From: Clostridium_AM sp963780135
Lineage (GTDB): Bacteria > Bacillota > Clostridia > Clostridiales > Clostridiaceae
NCBI GenBank assembly: GCA_963780135.1
Contig: CAWAAR010000003.1
Span: 496,001-560,000 of the forward strand
Reading direction: 5' to 3'
Length of the DNA: 64,000 bases
Under the pieces are notes generated by a model. It was not told where the DNA came from, did no database searches, and worked only from the letters and a program-made list of their open reading frames with translations. Positions 18,702 through 26,545 of the stretch are shown one piece after another; positions within the stretch are counted from its first letter, which is position 1, and each line of letters starts with the position of its first letter. The position numbers were made by a program, and so were the translations under genes.

Positions 18702-19613
18702 ATGGATTTTAATTCTGTAGAATCTTTTGAAAATGGAATAGTAGTAAAAGCTGTTAAAAATTTTGAAATTAGTCATATATTTGACTGTGGCCAATGTTTT
18801 AGATGGCATAAACAAAAGAATGGTAATTACATAGGTGTAGCTTACGGAAAAGTTATAGAAGTAGAAAAAAAAGAAAATGATATTATAATTTATAATACTA
18901 ATAAAGATGACTTTGAAAATATATGGGTTGATTATTTTGACTTAAATAGAGACTACTTACAAATAAAAAATTCACTTAGTAAAGATCCTATTTTAAGTAC
19001 TTCAGTTAATTTTGGATATGGTATAAGACTATTAAAACAAGATCCTTTTGAAATAATAATATCTTTCATAATATCTGCAAATAATAGAATACCTATGATA
19101 AAAAGAGCTATTGAAAATATATCTTCTAAATGGGGAAAAGAAATAGAATACAAAGGTAATGTGTATTATGAGTTCCCTAATATAGAAAAATTAAGTGCTG
19201 TTTCACAAGAAGAATTAGAAAAGTGTGGTGTTGGATTCAGGGCAAAATACATTAAGGATACAGTTAATAACATTTATACTAAGGGCACTTTGAAAAATGA
19301 AGAATATAATGAAGGATATGATATTAAATGGATAAAAAGCCAAGAAGCAGAAGAATGTCATAAAGAACTTCAAAAGTTTATGGGTATAGGGCCTAAAGTA
19401 GCTGATTGTATAATGCTTTTTTCTATGGAAAAGTATTCTGCTTTTCCAGTAGATGTATGGGTAAAAAGGGCAATGCAGCATTTTTATGTAGCTCCAGATG
19501 TTTCTCTTAAAAAAATAAGAGATTTTGGAATAGATAAATTTGGTGATTTGGCTGGTTTTGCACAACAATATTTGTTTTATTATGCTAGAGAAAATTCTAT
19601 TAAACTTGACTAA
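18702..19613 (+). CDS. ogg: 8-oxoguanine DNA glycosylase (OGG1 family)
   Basis: The 303-residue enzyme has the OGG1 N-terminal domain (FDCGQCFRWHKQ near residues 28-39) followed by the HhH-GPD domain. The catalytic lysine lies in GIGPKVADC (matching human OGG1 Lys249) and the catalytic aspartate in FPVDVW. It removes 8-oxoguanine and cuts the strand by a beta-lyase step. A clostridial OGG1-like enzyme has been characterised in C. acetobutylicum. It starts at ATG 18702 after GGGGTG and is transcribed alone. Confidence 0.92.
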   Translation: MDFNSVESFENGIVVKAVKNFEISHIFDCGQCFRWHKQKNGNYIGVAYGKVIEVEKKENDIIIYNTNKDDFENIWVDYFDLNRDYLQIKNSLSKDPILSTSVNFGYGIRLLKQDPFEIIISFIISANNRIPMIKRAIENISSKWGKEIEYKGNVYYEFPNIEKLSAVSQEELEKCGVGFRAKYIKDTVNNIYTKGTLKNEEYNEGYDIKWIKSQEAEECHKELQKFMGIGPKVADCIMLFSMEKYSAFPVDVWVKRAMQHFYVAPDVSLKKIRDFGIDKFGDLAGFAQQYLFYYARENSIKLD

Positions 19614-19678
19614 TATGAGTTTCTAAAATGCATGGAATAAGGTTACAAATATTACAAAAGAATATTTAAAAAAATCTG

Positions 19679-19715
19679 TTACATTAATTTAAAAAGTCTG
19701 TTATAATGTTAACAG
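19679..19715 (+). promoter_or_regulatory. Hydrogenase promoter with overlapping Rex operator
   Basis: A promoter TTACAT (19679-19684), 17-base spacer, TATAAT (19702-19707) is overlapped by the palindrome CTGTTATAATGTTAACAG (19698-19715). The half sites TGTTA and TAACA are six bases apart, exactly as in the Rex consensus TTGTTAA-N4-TTAACAA. A Rex gene lies 4 kb upstream in this window. Repression by Rex is inferred. Confidence 0.7.
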
Positions 19716-19896
19716 GCTATTATTAAAGGGACAGCGAAACTGTACCATTAAAAATAATCGTTAATTTAATTTTAATTTGATTGCTTTATATCAATTATAA
19801 GCATCAAATTTTTAAAGTAACGAGTTAATAGTTATTATGATTTGAATTAAAATCATCTTACTGAAGCTTTTAATGTAATAGGAGGAATAAATTAAA

Positions 19897-21384
19897 ATGA
19901 TAACTTTTGAAACTCAATTAAAGAAACTTAAGTATTTGGTATTAAAAGAAATAGCAGCTATAACTAAGGAAAATAAGCTTACAAAAAAAGAACTGGAAAA
20001 AGTTCCTATGAAAGTAATAAAAGGTGATAAAGCGGAATATAGATGTTGTGTATATAAAGAGAGAGTAGTAGTTTATGAAAGAGCTCAATTAGCAGCAGGT
20101 TTTTTACCTAATGGTGATACTATATCTGATTTATCTGTACCTGAGGATGATAAACAAATAATGTATGTTTTACCAGCAGCTTGTGATAAATGTCCTATAG
20201 ACAAATACACTGTTACAGATGCATGTAGAGGGTGTATTCAACATAAGTGTATGGAAGTATGTCCAGCAGGTGCTGTAAGCAGAGTGGCAGGAAGTGCATA
20301 TATAAATCAAGAAGTTTGTAAAGAATGTGGTATGTGTAAAAAGGCATGTCCATATGGTGCTATAGCAGAAGTTATGAGACCCTGTAAAAAGGTATGTCCT
20401 ACAGGTGCATTGGAGATTAATGCAGAGAATAAAATGGCAATGATTAAACAAGAAGATTGTGTAAATTGTGGTGCGTGCATGGCAGCATGTCCTTTTGGTG
20501 CAATATCAGATAAAAGTTATATTACAAATATAACTAAGGCATTAGTAGATAAGAAAAAGGTTTATGCAGTAGTAGCACCAGCTATAAGTGGACAATTTGG
20601 TCCTAAAGTAACAGTTGGACAAATAAAAAGTGCCTTTAAAAAAGTTGGATTTGAAGATATGATAGAAGCAGCCTGTGGTGCAGATGCAGTAACAGTACAC
20701 GAAGCTAATGAATTTGCTTTGAGAATGGAAGAAGGTCATAAATATATGACCAATTCATGTTGCCCAGGATTTATGAATTATATTGAAAAGAAATTTCCAG
20801 ACCAAGCAGAAAAAATTTCAGGCACAGTTTCACCTATGGTTGCTACAGGCAGAATGATAAAAAAATTTGATAAAGATGCTGTAGTAGTATTTGCAGGACC
20901 ATGTACAGCTAAGAAGACTGAAATTCAAAGAGAAGGCATAAAAGATGCTGTAGATTATGTTATGACCTTTGAAGAGGTTGCTGCTTTAATGGGAGCTTTT
21001 GATATAGAACCTGAAAATTGTGAAGACACTATAGTAGAAGATGCTTCATCTTTTGGAAGAGGATTCGCACAAGGCGGAGGTCTTACAGCTGCAATACAAA
21101 ATTATGTGAATGATAAAGGAATTGCAGAAGAGTTTAAACCAGTAAAAGCTAGTGGTGGAGATGAAATAAAGAGAACAATGACTATGGCTAAGGTGGGAAG
21201 ACTTCCAGGGAATTTTATAGAAGGTATGATGTGTGAAGGTGGATGCATAGGTGGTCCAGCTACTATGGTTTCTATTATGAAGGCAAAGCCACAACTTGTA
21301 AATTTTAGTGGAAAGTCATCTAAGAAATCAGTGCTATCCAATGAAGAATTAAGTAAATTTGAAAAAGTAAATTTAGAAAGATAA
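19897..21384 (+). CDS. [FeFe]-hydrogenase-like iron-sulfur protein, group B type
   Basis: The 495-residue protein has an N-terminal segment, then ferredoxin-type clusters with several CxxC motifs (CDKCPIDK, CRGCIQHKCMEVCP, CKECGMCKKACP, CVNCGACMAACP; about residues 92-200), then the H-cluster domain. The three H-cluster motifs deviate as in group B enzymes: TNSCCPGF, GPCTAKKTE, and EGMMCEGGCIGGP. It starts behind AGGAGG and is a monomer by domain content. Group B enzymes are poorly characterised; hydrogen production or uptake with ferredoxin is likely but not proven. The 180-base leader follows a promoter with a Rex operator. Confidence 0.85.
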   Translation: MITFETQLKKLKYLVLKEIAAITKENKLTKKELEKVPMKVIKGDKAEYRCCVYKERVVVYERAQLAAGFLPNGDTISDLSVPEDDKQIMYVLPAACDKCPIDKYTVTDACRGCIQHKCMEVCPAGAVSRVAGSAYINQEVCKECGMCKKACPYGAIAEVMRPCKKVCPTGALEINAENKMAMIKQEDCVNCGACMAACPFGAISDKSYITNITKALVDKKKVYAVVAPAISGQFGPKVTVGQIKSAFKKVGFEDMIEAACGADAVTVHEANEFALRMEEGHKYMTNSCCPGFMNYIEKKFPDQAEKISGTVSPMVATGRMIKKFDKDAVVVFAGPCTAKKTEIQREGIKDAVDYVMTFEEVAALMGAFDIEPENCEDTIVEDASSFGRGFAQGGGLTAAIQNYVNDKGIAEEFKPVKASGGDEIKRTMTMAKVGRLPGNFIEGMMCEGGCIGGPATMVSIMKAKPQLVNFSGKSSKKSVLSNEELSKFEKVNLER

Positions 21385-21397
21385 TTTAAATATTAAT

Positions 21398-21440
21398 AAA
21401 AATAGCTGGAAGCATTTGTTGCGTTCAGCTATTTTTATTT
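21398..21440 (+). terminator. Terminator of the hydrogenase gene
   Basis: Arms AAATAGCTG / CAGCTATTT with further inner pairing and a T-rich tract. Confidence 0.85.
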
Positions 21441-21527
21441 CATTTACTTTTCTAAGCTTAATTGATAATATATAATAAACATTTTATTCTAAATTTAACA
21501 TAAATAAAAAAGAATTAAGGTGAAAGT

Positions 21528-22253
21528 ATGCTTAGGCAGTTTGTTTCAAGAATTTACAACAAAATAAAACAATATAAGTCGTATATTGTTTTAAGTATAA
21601 TATTTATATGTTTAATATATTCAGCATATCAATATTACAATAGATATTTTTACATATTCAAAGACCCTAATAAAATAAAGCATATAATAATGTCTTATGG
21701 CAAATATAGTGTTATAGCATTTATTGTTCTTCAGATTATACAAGTTGTTGCGTTTTTCATTCCTGGAGAGATTGTTCAAATTGCAGGAGGATACATATAT
21801 GGTACAGTAGGTGGAAGTATTATATCTTTGGCAGGAATAACTACTGGAAGCATAATAGTTTTTTCTTTGTCTAATGCCTATGGTAAACCTCTAATAGATA
21901 AAATAATATCTGGCAAGGACATGAAATTTTTTAAAAGGATTCTAAATTTAGGACATATAAATTTTGTGGTTTTTTTATTGTACTTAATACCAGGTATACC
22001 TAAAGATGTATTAGCATATATATGTGGAGTATCAAACATTACATTTAAAGATTTTATTTTATATTCAACACTAGGAAGAATTCCTGGAATATTTATATCT
22101 GCATATTTTGGAGCTAAAATTGGTTCTGGAAACAAAACTGTATTAATTTTTATAGCTATTATAATGACTTTATTGTTTATTATAGGAGTATTTAAGGGAG
22201 AAACCTTGGTAAATAAAATAATGAAACATGATTCTTCAAAAAGTGGTAAGTAG
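21528..22253 (+). CDS. TVP38/TMEM64 (DedA-like, VTT domain) membrane protein
   Basis: The 241-residue polytopic protein has a hydrophobic helix near residues 19-37 and the VTT domain with FFIPGEIVQIAGGYIYG, GSIISLAGITTGS and YLIPGIPKDVLAYICG. The family includes membrane proteins linked to lipid scrambling or undecaprenyl-phosphate recycling; the exact job here is unknown. It starts at ATG 21528 behind AAGGTG and converges with the next gene. Confidence 0.88.
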   Translation: MLRQFVSRIYNKIKQYKSYIVLSIIFICLIYSAYQYYNRYFYIFKDPNKIKHIIMSYGKYSVIAFIVLQIIQVVAFFIPGEIVQIAGGYIYGTVGGSIISLAGITTGSIIVFSLSNAYGKPLIDKIISGKDMKFFKRILNLGHINFVVFLLYLIPGIPKDVLAYICGVSNITFKDFILYSTLGRIPGIFISAYFGAKIGSGNKTVLIFIAIIMTLLFIIGVFKGETLVNKIMKHDSSKSGK

Positions 22254-22277
22254 GTAAGCTAAAACTATTTACCACTT
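22241..22277. terminator. Bidirectional terminator spanning both stop codons
   Basis: Arms AAGTGGTAA (22241-22249) and TTACCACTT (22269-22277). Each arm lies in the last codons of the two converging genes, which are only 11 bases apart. Confidence 0.7.
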
Positions 22278-22903
22278 CTTAAGTTTTTAATATAAAAGGC
22301 TTTTAATATTAAAGATCCAATAATTACAATAGAAACTATTAAAATAGCACAATGAAAAAAATATTTTTCAGGAAGAATATTAATTACTGGGTCATTTGCA
22401 GGATCAAATATCCAATAGTTGTTTTTAAAAAACATTTTATGAAAAAAATTAAAGCTTTTATTAAAATTTATGTAAAAAGGTATCAAAATAAGTAAGCATA
22501 AAGATAAAAGCAAGTTTGCAGACCAATTTAAAAGAGAAAAATCTTTATACTTATAAAAAAGAAAAATAATAAAGACAATTATTACAGTAAAAATAGAAAG
22601 TAATGAATTTAATTTTTTAAATAAGTTTTTAACTTCTAAAAAGTGAATTTTACCTTCTTTAGAGGACTGAAGTGTTGGCATATTAAATTCTACTGTTTTA
22701 GGGTCATTTATGTAATTTATTAGGTAATCATATGTAGATTTAATTTCTTCATTATTTAAAGTGGTTTCGCTTTCTATGTTTAAATGTTTTATATCTAAAT
22801 AATAGAGAGATTTAAGATTTAGAGTGACTTTTACAGAAAGCAACAATATAAAAATAGAAATAACAAAGGAAAATAGTATTTTCAAATACGTATTAAATTT
22901 CAT
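22265..22903 (-). CDS. TIGR01906/DUF1461 membrane protein (Lit-like)
   Basis: The 212-residue protein has a hydrophobic N-terminal helix (about 7-27), an extracytoplasmic loop with KIHFLEVKNLF near residues 84-94, helices near 100-118 and 125-148, the segment FHKMFFKNNYWIFDPANDPV, and a final helix near 182-205. These conserved histidine-containing segments match TIGR01906/DUF1461. The same family includes Lit of Enterococcus, which moves an acyl chain within lipoproteins; this function is plausible but untested here. Start ATG 22903 has AGGAGG-like sequence upstream. Confidence 0.8.
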   Translation of the reverse strand: MKFNTYLKILFSFVISIFILLLSVKVTLNLKSLYYLDIKHLNIESETTLNNEEIKSTYDYLINYINDPKTVEFNMPTLQSSKEGKIHFLEVKNLFKKLNSLLSIFTVIIVFIIFLFYKYKDFSLLNWSANLLLSLCLLILIPFYINFNKSFNFFHKMFFKNNYWIFDPANDPVINILPEKYFFHCAILIVSIVIIGSLILKAFYIKNLRSGK

Positions 22904-23198
22904 AATAAAAATCCTCCTATGGGGTTTTTATTTAATTTTTTTAATATAAGATAATTTCAAAGATTAATAGTAAGTTTTATATTTTGTATTATAACCTCAT
23001 AAATGGAAAATAACAATGAAATAAGCTGTGTTTATTTAAATATTATTTTGAATAGTTAGTATATTGATGGAATCTTTAGAAAAAAGGAGAAATATTCACC
23101 TATGACATGGCTATTTGATTATTTTACCAAAAACAATTTAATAAGTATGAAATTCAAATTTGAAAATATAGACACTATTCATTATTATAATAATTGTG
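22904..23198. other. Intergenic region upstream of groES
   Basis: AT-rich region with the groES promoter at its right end: TTGAAA at 23160-23165 followed by TATTAT at 23183 (17-base spacing) or TATAAT at 23186. I see no gene here with good support. Confidence 0.6.
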
Positions 23199-23225
23199 TT
23201 AGCACTCAAATGAAACGAGTGCTAA
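23199..23225 (+). promoter_or_regulatory. CIRCE operator of groESL (HrcA-binding)
   Basis: TTAGCACTC (23199-23207), nine-base spacer, GAGTGCTAA (23217-23225): a perfect match to the CIRCE consensus. HrcA would repress groESL here and release it on heat shock. hrcA itself is not in this window. Confidence 0.97.
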
Positions 23226-23281
23226 CAAAAAAGCTAATAATTATTTTAAATAAATTAAAAGTATTTTAAGGAGGGGTTTAA

Positions 23282-23567
23282 ATGAATATTAGACCACTTG
23301 GAGACAGAGTTGTTATCAAAAGAGTTGAAGCAGAAGAAACTACAAAAAGTGGAATAGTTTTACCAGGAGCAGCAAAAGAAAAACCACAGGAAGCTGAAGT
23401 TGTAGCAGTAGGACCTGGTGGAATGGTTGATGGAAAAGAAGTTAAAATGGAAGTTAAAGTAGGAGACAAAGTTCTATTCTCAAAATATGCTGGAAATGAA
23501 GTTAAGATTGAATGGTGTTGAATACACTATTTTAAAACAAGACGACATATTAGCAGTAGTAGAATAA
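23282..23567 (+). pseudogene. groES: Co-chaperonin GroES, frameshifted
   Basis: The GroES reading frame begins behind AAGGAGGGG with NIRPLGDRVVIKRVEAEETT and runs normally for 77 residues to NEVKIE, then breaks to a stop at 23519-23521. Removing one T at 23513 restores EGVEYTILKQDDILAVVE and a stop at 23565-23567, giving a 94-residue protein of normal length. GroES caps the GroEL folding chamber and is essential in most bacteria, so a sequence error is more likely than true loss. The gene is followed after 27 bases by groEL and is controlled by CIRCE. Confidence 0.9.
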
Positions 23568-23594
23568 TTAATATGTAAAAGGAGGTGTTTTGAA

Positions 23595-25226
23595 ATGGCA
23601 AAAAGTATTTTATTTGGTGAAGAAGCAAGAAGATCAATGCAAACAGGTGTAGATAAGCTTGCTAACACTGTTAAAGTTACACTTGGACCAAAAGGAAGAA
23701 ATGTTGTTCTAGATAAGAAATTTGGATCACCACTTATAACTAATGATGGTGTTACAATAGCAAGAGAAATAGAATTAGAAGATCCATATGAAAATATGGG
23801 AGCTCAACTTGTTAAAGAAGTTGCTACAAAAACAAATGATGTAGCAGGAGATGGAACAACTACAGCTACATTACTTGCACAGGCAATAATAAGAGAAGGC
23901 TTAAAAAATGTTACAGCTGGTGCTAATCCAATGCTTATAAGACAGGGTATAAAAATGGCTGTAGATAAAGCTGTTGAAGAAATAAAGAAAGCTTCAAAAC
24001 AAGTTAATGGAAAAGAAGATATAGCAAGAGTTGCTGCAATATCAGCTTCTGATGAAGAAATTGGTAAGCTTATAGCTGATGCTATGGAAAAGGTAGGCAA
24101 CGAAGGTGTTATAACTGTTGAAGAATCAAAAACTATGGGAACTGAGCTAGATGTTGTTGAAGGTATGCAGTTCGATAGAGGATATGTAAGTCCATATATG
24201 GTAACAGATACAGAAAAAATGGAAGCTAATATAGATGATCCATATATATTAATTACAGATAAGAAAATAACAAATATTCAAGATATACTACCAGTGCTTG
24301 AACAAATAGTTCAACAAGGAAAAAAATTATTAATAATTGCTGAAGATGTAGAAGGAGAAGCATTAGCAACTTTAGTTGTTAATAAATTAAGAGGAACATT
24401 TACTTGTGTAGCTGTTAAAGCTCCAGGATTTGGTGACAGAAGAAAAGAAATGCTTCAGGATATAGCAATACTTACTGGTGGAGAAGTAATATCTGAAGAA
24501 CTAGGAAGAGAATTAAAGGATACTACAGTAGAAATGCTTGGAAGAGCTGAATCAGTTAAAATCACAAAAGAAAATACTACAATAGTAAATGGAAAAGGTG
24601 AAAAAACTGCTATTCATGATAGAGTATCTCAAATAAAGAAACAGATAGAAGAAACTACTTCAGACTTCGATAGAGAAAAATTACAGGAAAGACTTGCAAA
24701 ACTTGCTGGTGGAGTAGCTGTTATTAAAGTTGGAGCTGCAACTGAAACAGAATTAAAGGAAAGAAAATTAAGAATAGAAGATGCACTAGCTGCAACAAAA
24801 GCAGCTGTTGAAGAAGGTATAGTTGCTGGTGGTGGAACAGCTTATATTAATGCGATGCCAGAAGTAGCAAAACTTACTTCAGATGTTTATGATATAAAAG
24901 TAGGTATAGATATAGTAAGAAAATCTCTTGAAGAACCAGTTAGACAAATAGCTGCTAATGCAGGTGTTGAAGGTTCAGTAATAATTGAAAAAGTTAAAGA
25001 AAGTGAAGTTGGAATAGGATATGATGCTTTACATGATGATTATGTAAACATGTTAAAAGTTGGTATAGTTGATCCAACTAAGGTTACAAGATCAGCACTT
25101 CAAAATGCTGCATCAGTAGCTTCTACATTCTTAACTACAGAAGCAGCAGTAGCTGATATTCCAGAGAAGAATAACAACCCAATGCCAGGTGGAGCACCAG
25201 GAATGGGAATGGATGGAATGTACTAA
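23595..25226 (+). CDS. groEL: Chaperonin GroEL
   Basis: The 543-residue protein is full length, with GPKGRNVVLDKKFGSPLITNDG-type nucleotide site near residues 32-53, the motif AGDGTTTATLLAQAI near residues 86-100 and the flexible glycine-methionine-rich tail PGGAPGMGMDGMY. It forms the folding chamber with GroES. Start ATG 23595 lies behind AAAAGGAGG. It is in one operon with groES under CIRCE/HrcA control and ends before a strong terminator. Confidence 0.98.
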   Translation: MAKSILFGEEARRSMQTGVDKLANTVKVTLGPKGRNVVLDKKFGSPLITNDGVTIAREIELEDPYENMGAQLVKEVATKTNDVAGDGTTTATLLAQAIIREGLKNVTAGANPMLIRQGIKMAVDKAVEEIKKASKQVNGKEDIARVAAISASDEEIGKLIADAMEKVGNEGVITVEESKTMGTELDVVEGMQFDRGYVSPYMVTDTEKMEANIDDPYILITDKKITNIQDILPVLEQIVQQGKKLLIIAEDVEGEALATLVVNKLRGTFTCVAVKAPGFGDRRKEMLQDIAILTGGEVISEELGRELKDTTVEMLGRAESVKITKENTTIVNGKGEKTAIHDRVSQIKKQIEETTSDFDREKLQERLAKLAGGVAVIKVGAATETELKERKLRIEDALAATKAAVEEGIVAGGGTAYINAMPEVAKLTSDVYDIKVGIDIVRKSLEEPVRQIAANAGVEGSVIIEKVKESEVGIGYDALHDDYVNMLKVGIVDPTKVTRSALQNAASVASTFLTTEAAVADIPEKNNNPMPGGAPGMGMDGMY

Positions 25227-25239
25227 TAAAACATATAAA

Positions 25240-25275
25240 AATGAGCGTTATGAGTTATCATAACGCTCATTCTTA
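25240..25275 (+). terminator. Terminator of groESL
   Basis: Arms AATGAGCGTTATGA and TCATAACGCTCATT (14 perfect pairs) with loop GTTA. Confidence 0.88.
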
Positions 25276-25408
25276 TAGTGTATTTAGGGACAAGAAAATA
25301 TTAAGGTAATTAATAATAATCAATTTGAGTAGAGATAAAATTATGTTTTTTTGATAAAGCATAATAATATGTTTAAGAAGTAAATAGAAAAGCAAAGGGA
25401 GACAAAAA

Positions 25409-26161
25409 ATGGATTGGTTCATAGGTTTATGTATATTTATAATAGGAACATTAATAGGTAGTTTCTTAAATGTTTGTATATATAGAATACCTAGAGATGA
25501 ATCTATTGCATTTCCTGCGTCACATTGTACTAACTGTGGTGAAAGTATAAAATATTATGATTTAGTGCCAGTTTTAAGTTATATTTTTCTAAAAGGTAGA
25601 TGTAGGCATTGTGGTGAAAAAATCTCTATAAGATACCCAGTTATAGAAGCTTTAACAGGAATATTATTTTTGTTTATTTATTTAAAGTATGGAATTGCCG
25701 TAGATACTTTAAAATACATTACATTTGTAGCTTTATTAATACTTATTGGAATGATTGATTTAGACACTACAAACATATATTTTAGTACTATAATAGTAGC
25801 AAATATTTTTGCTGTAATATTTTTAGTATATAAAGTAAAATATCAAATAGGGATACTGAATTATATATATGGAGCTGTATTAGGTGGAGGCATAATTTCT
25901 CTAATAATTATACTTACTAAAGGTATGGGATGGGGAGATGCAGAAATGTGTTTTTTCAGTGGATTATTTTTAGGAATAAAGCTTACTATAGTTATGATAT
26001 TTTTTTCATTTGTATTTGGAAGCATTATAAGCTTAATTCTTATAATGTTAAAAAAGAAATCTAGAAAAGATTATATTCCATTTGGTCCTTTTATTGCTAG
26101 TGCAGCGGTTTTTACAGTTTTATTAGGACATAAAATATTATTTTTCTACTATATTCTATGA
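25409..26161 (+). CDS. Prepilin peptidase (A24 family)
   Basis: The 250-residue membrane protein has the full type IV prepilin leader peptidase plan: an N-terminal helix with GSFLNVCIYRIPR, a cytoplasmic zinc-binding loop with CTNCG and CRHCG, and the two catalytic aspartates in MIDLDT and GWGDAE. It cleaves type IV pilin or pseudopilin leaders and may methylate them. No pilin genes lie nearby, so it probably serves pilin or competence genes elsewhere. Start ATG 25409 behind AAAGGGAG. Confidence 0.93.
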   Translation: MDWFIGLCIFIIGTLIGSFLNVCIYRIPRDESIAFPASHCTNCGESIKYYDLVPVLSYIFLKGRCRHCGEKISIRYPVIEALTGILFLFIYLKYGIAVDTLKYITFVALLILIGMIDLDTTNIYFSTIIVANIFAVIFLVYKVKYQIGILNYIYGAVLGGGIISLIIILTKGMGWGDAEMCFFSGLFLGIKLTIVMIFFSFVFGSIISLILIMLKKKSRKDYIPFGPFIASAAVFTVLLGHKILFFYYIL

Positions 26162-26349
26162 TTTTTTTAGAATTTTAATATGAAAACGTATATACATAGG
26201 CTTAAATATCATAATTTTGAAATATAATAATTGACAAAGACATAAAAATTGAATAAAATAATGTAAATAGTTTAAATAATATAGATAAATAAATTGCAAT
26301 TTTTGATGTTTTAAGTGTAAATATATGAAATGAAAGTTTTTTTATTTAG

Positions 26350-26412
26350 CTCATATATACCCTGAATATGGCAGGGAGTATCTACCGGAAGCCGTAAATT
26401 TCCGACTATGAG
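26350..26412 (+). promoter_or_regulatory. Guanine riboswitch aptamer upstream of guaB
   Basis: The sequence has the purine riboswitch layout: P1 strand CTCATA (from 26350), junction ATATGGC, loop 2 segment GTATCTACC, loop 3 segment CCGTAAA, and the return P1 strand TATGAG (to 26412). The ligand-reading base lies in GACTATG, with C at the position that pairs with the ligand, which indicates guanine rather than adenine. It would turn off GMP synthesis when guanine is plentiful. Confidence 0.92.
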
Positions 26413-26475
26413 TGAGATTATTGTGTATAAACATATTAATTTCACTCTTTGGTGATTTAGTGTGTTTTTTTTTAC
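26410..26475 (+). promoter_or_regulatory. Expression platform of the guanine riboswitch
   Basis: GAGTGAGATTA (26410-26420) can pair with TAATTTCACTC (26437-26447) and shares bases with the 3' P1 strand, so it competes with the aptamer. A run of T at 26465-26472 follows a weaker downstream hairpin. This fits a ligand-induced transcription terminator. The region 26162-26349 before it holds only the promoter, which I did not resolve. Confidence 0.65.
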
Positions 26476-26545
26476 ATAAAATCTAAAAAAATTTACTTAT
26501 ATGTTCATTAATATTGTTTATAATATAAAAAGGGAGTTGATTTAA

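Noticed and set aside
23102..23269. Small open frame of 55 codons before groES with AAGGAG upstream
   Set aside because: It runs through the groES promoter and CIRCE operator, so it is most likely chance.
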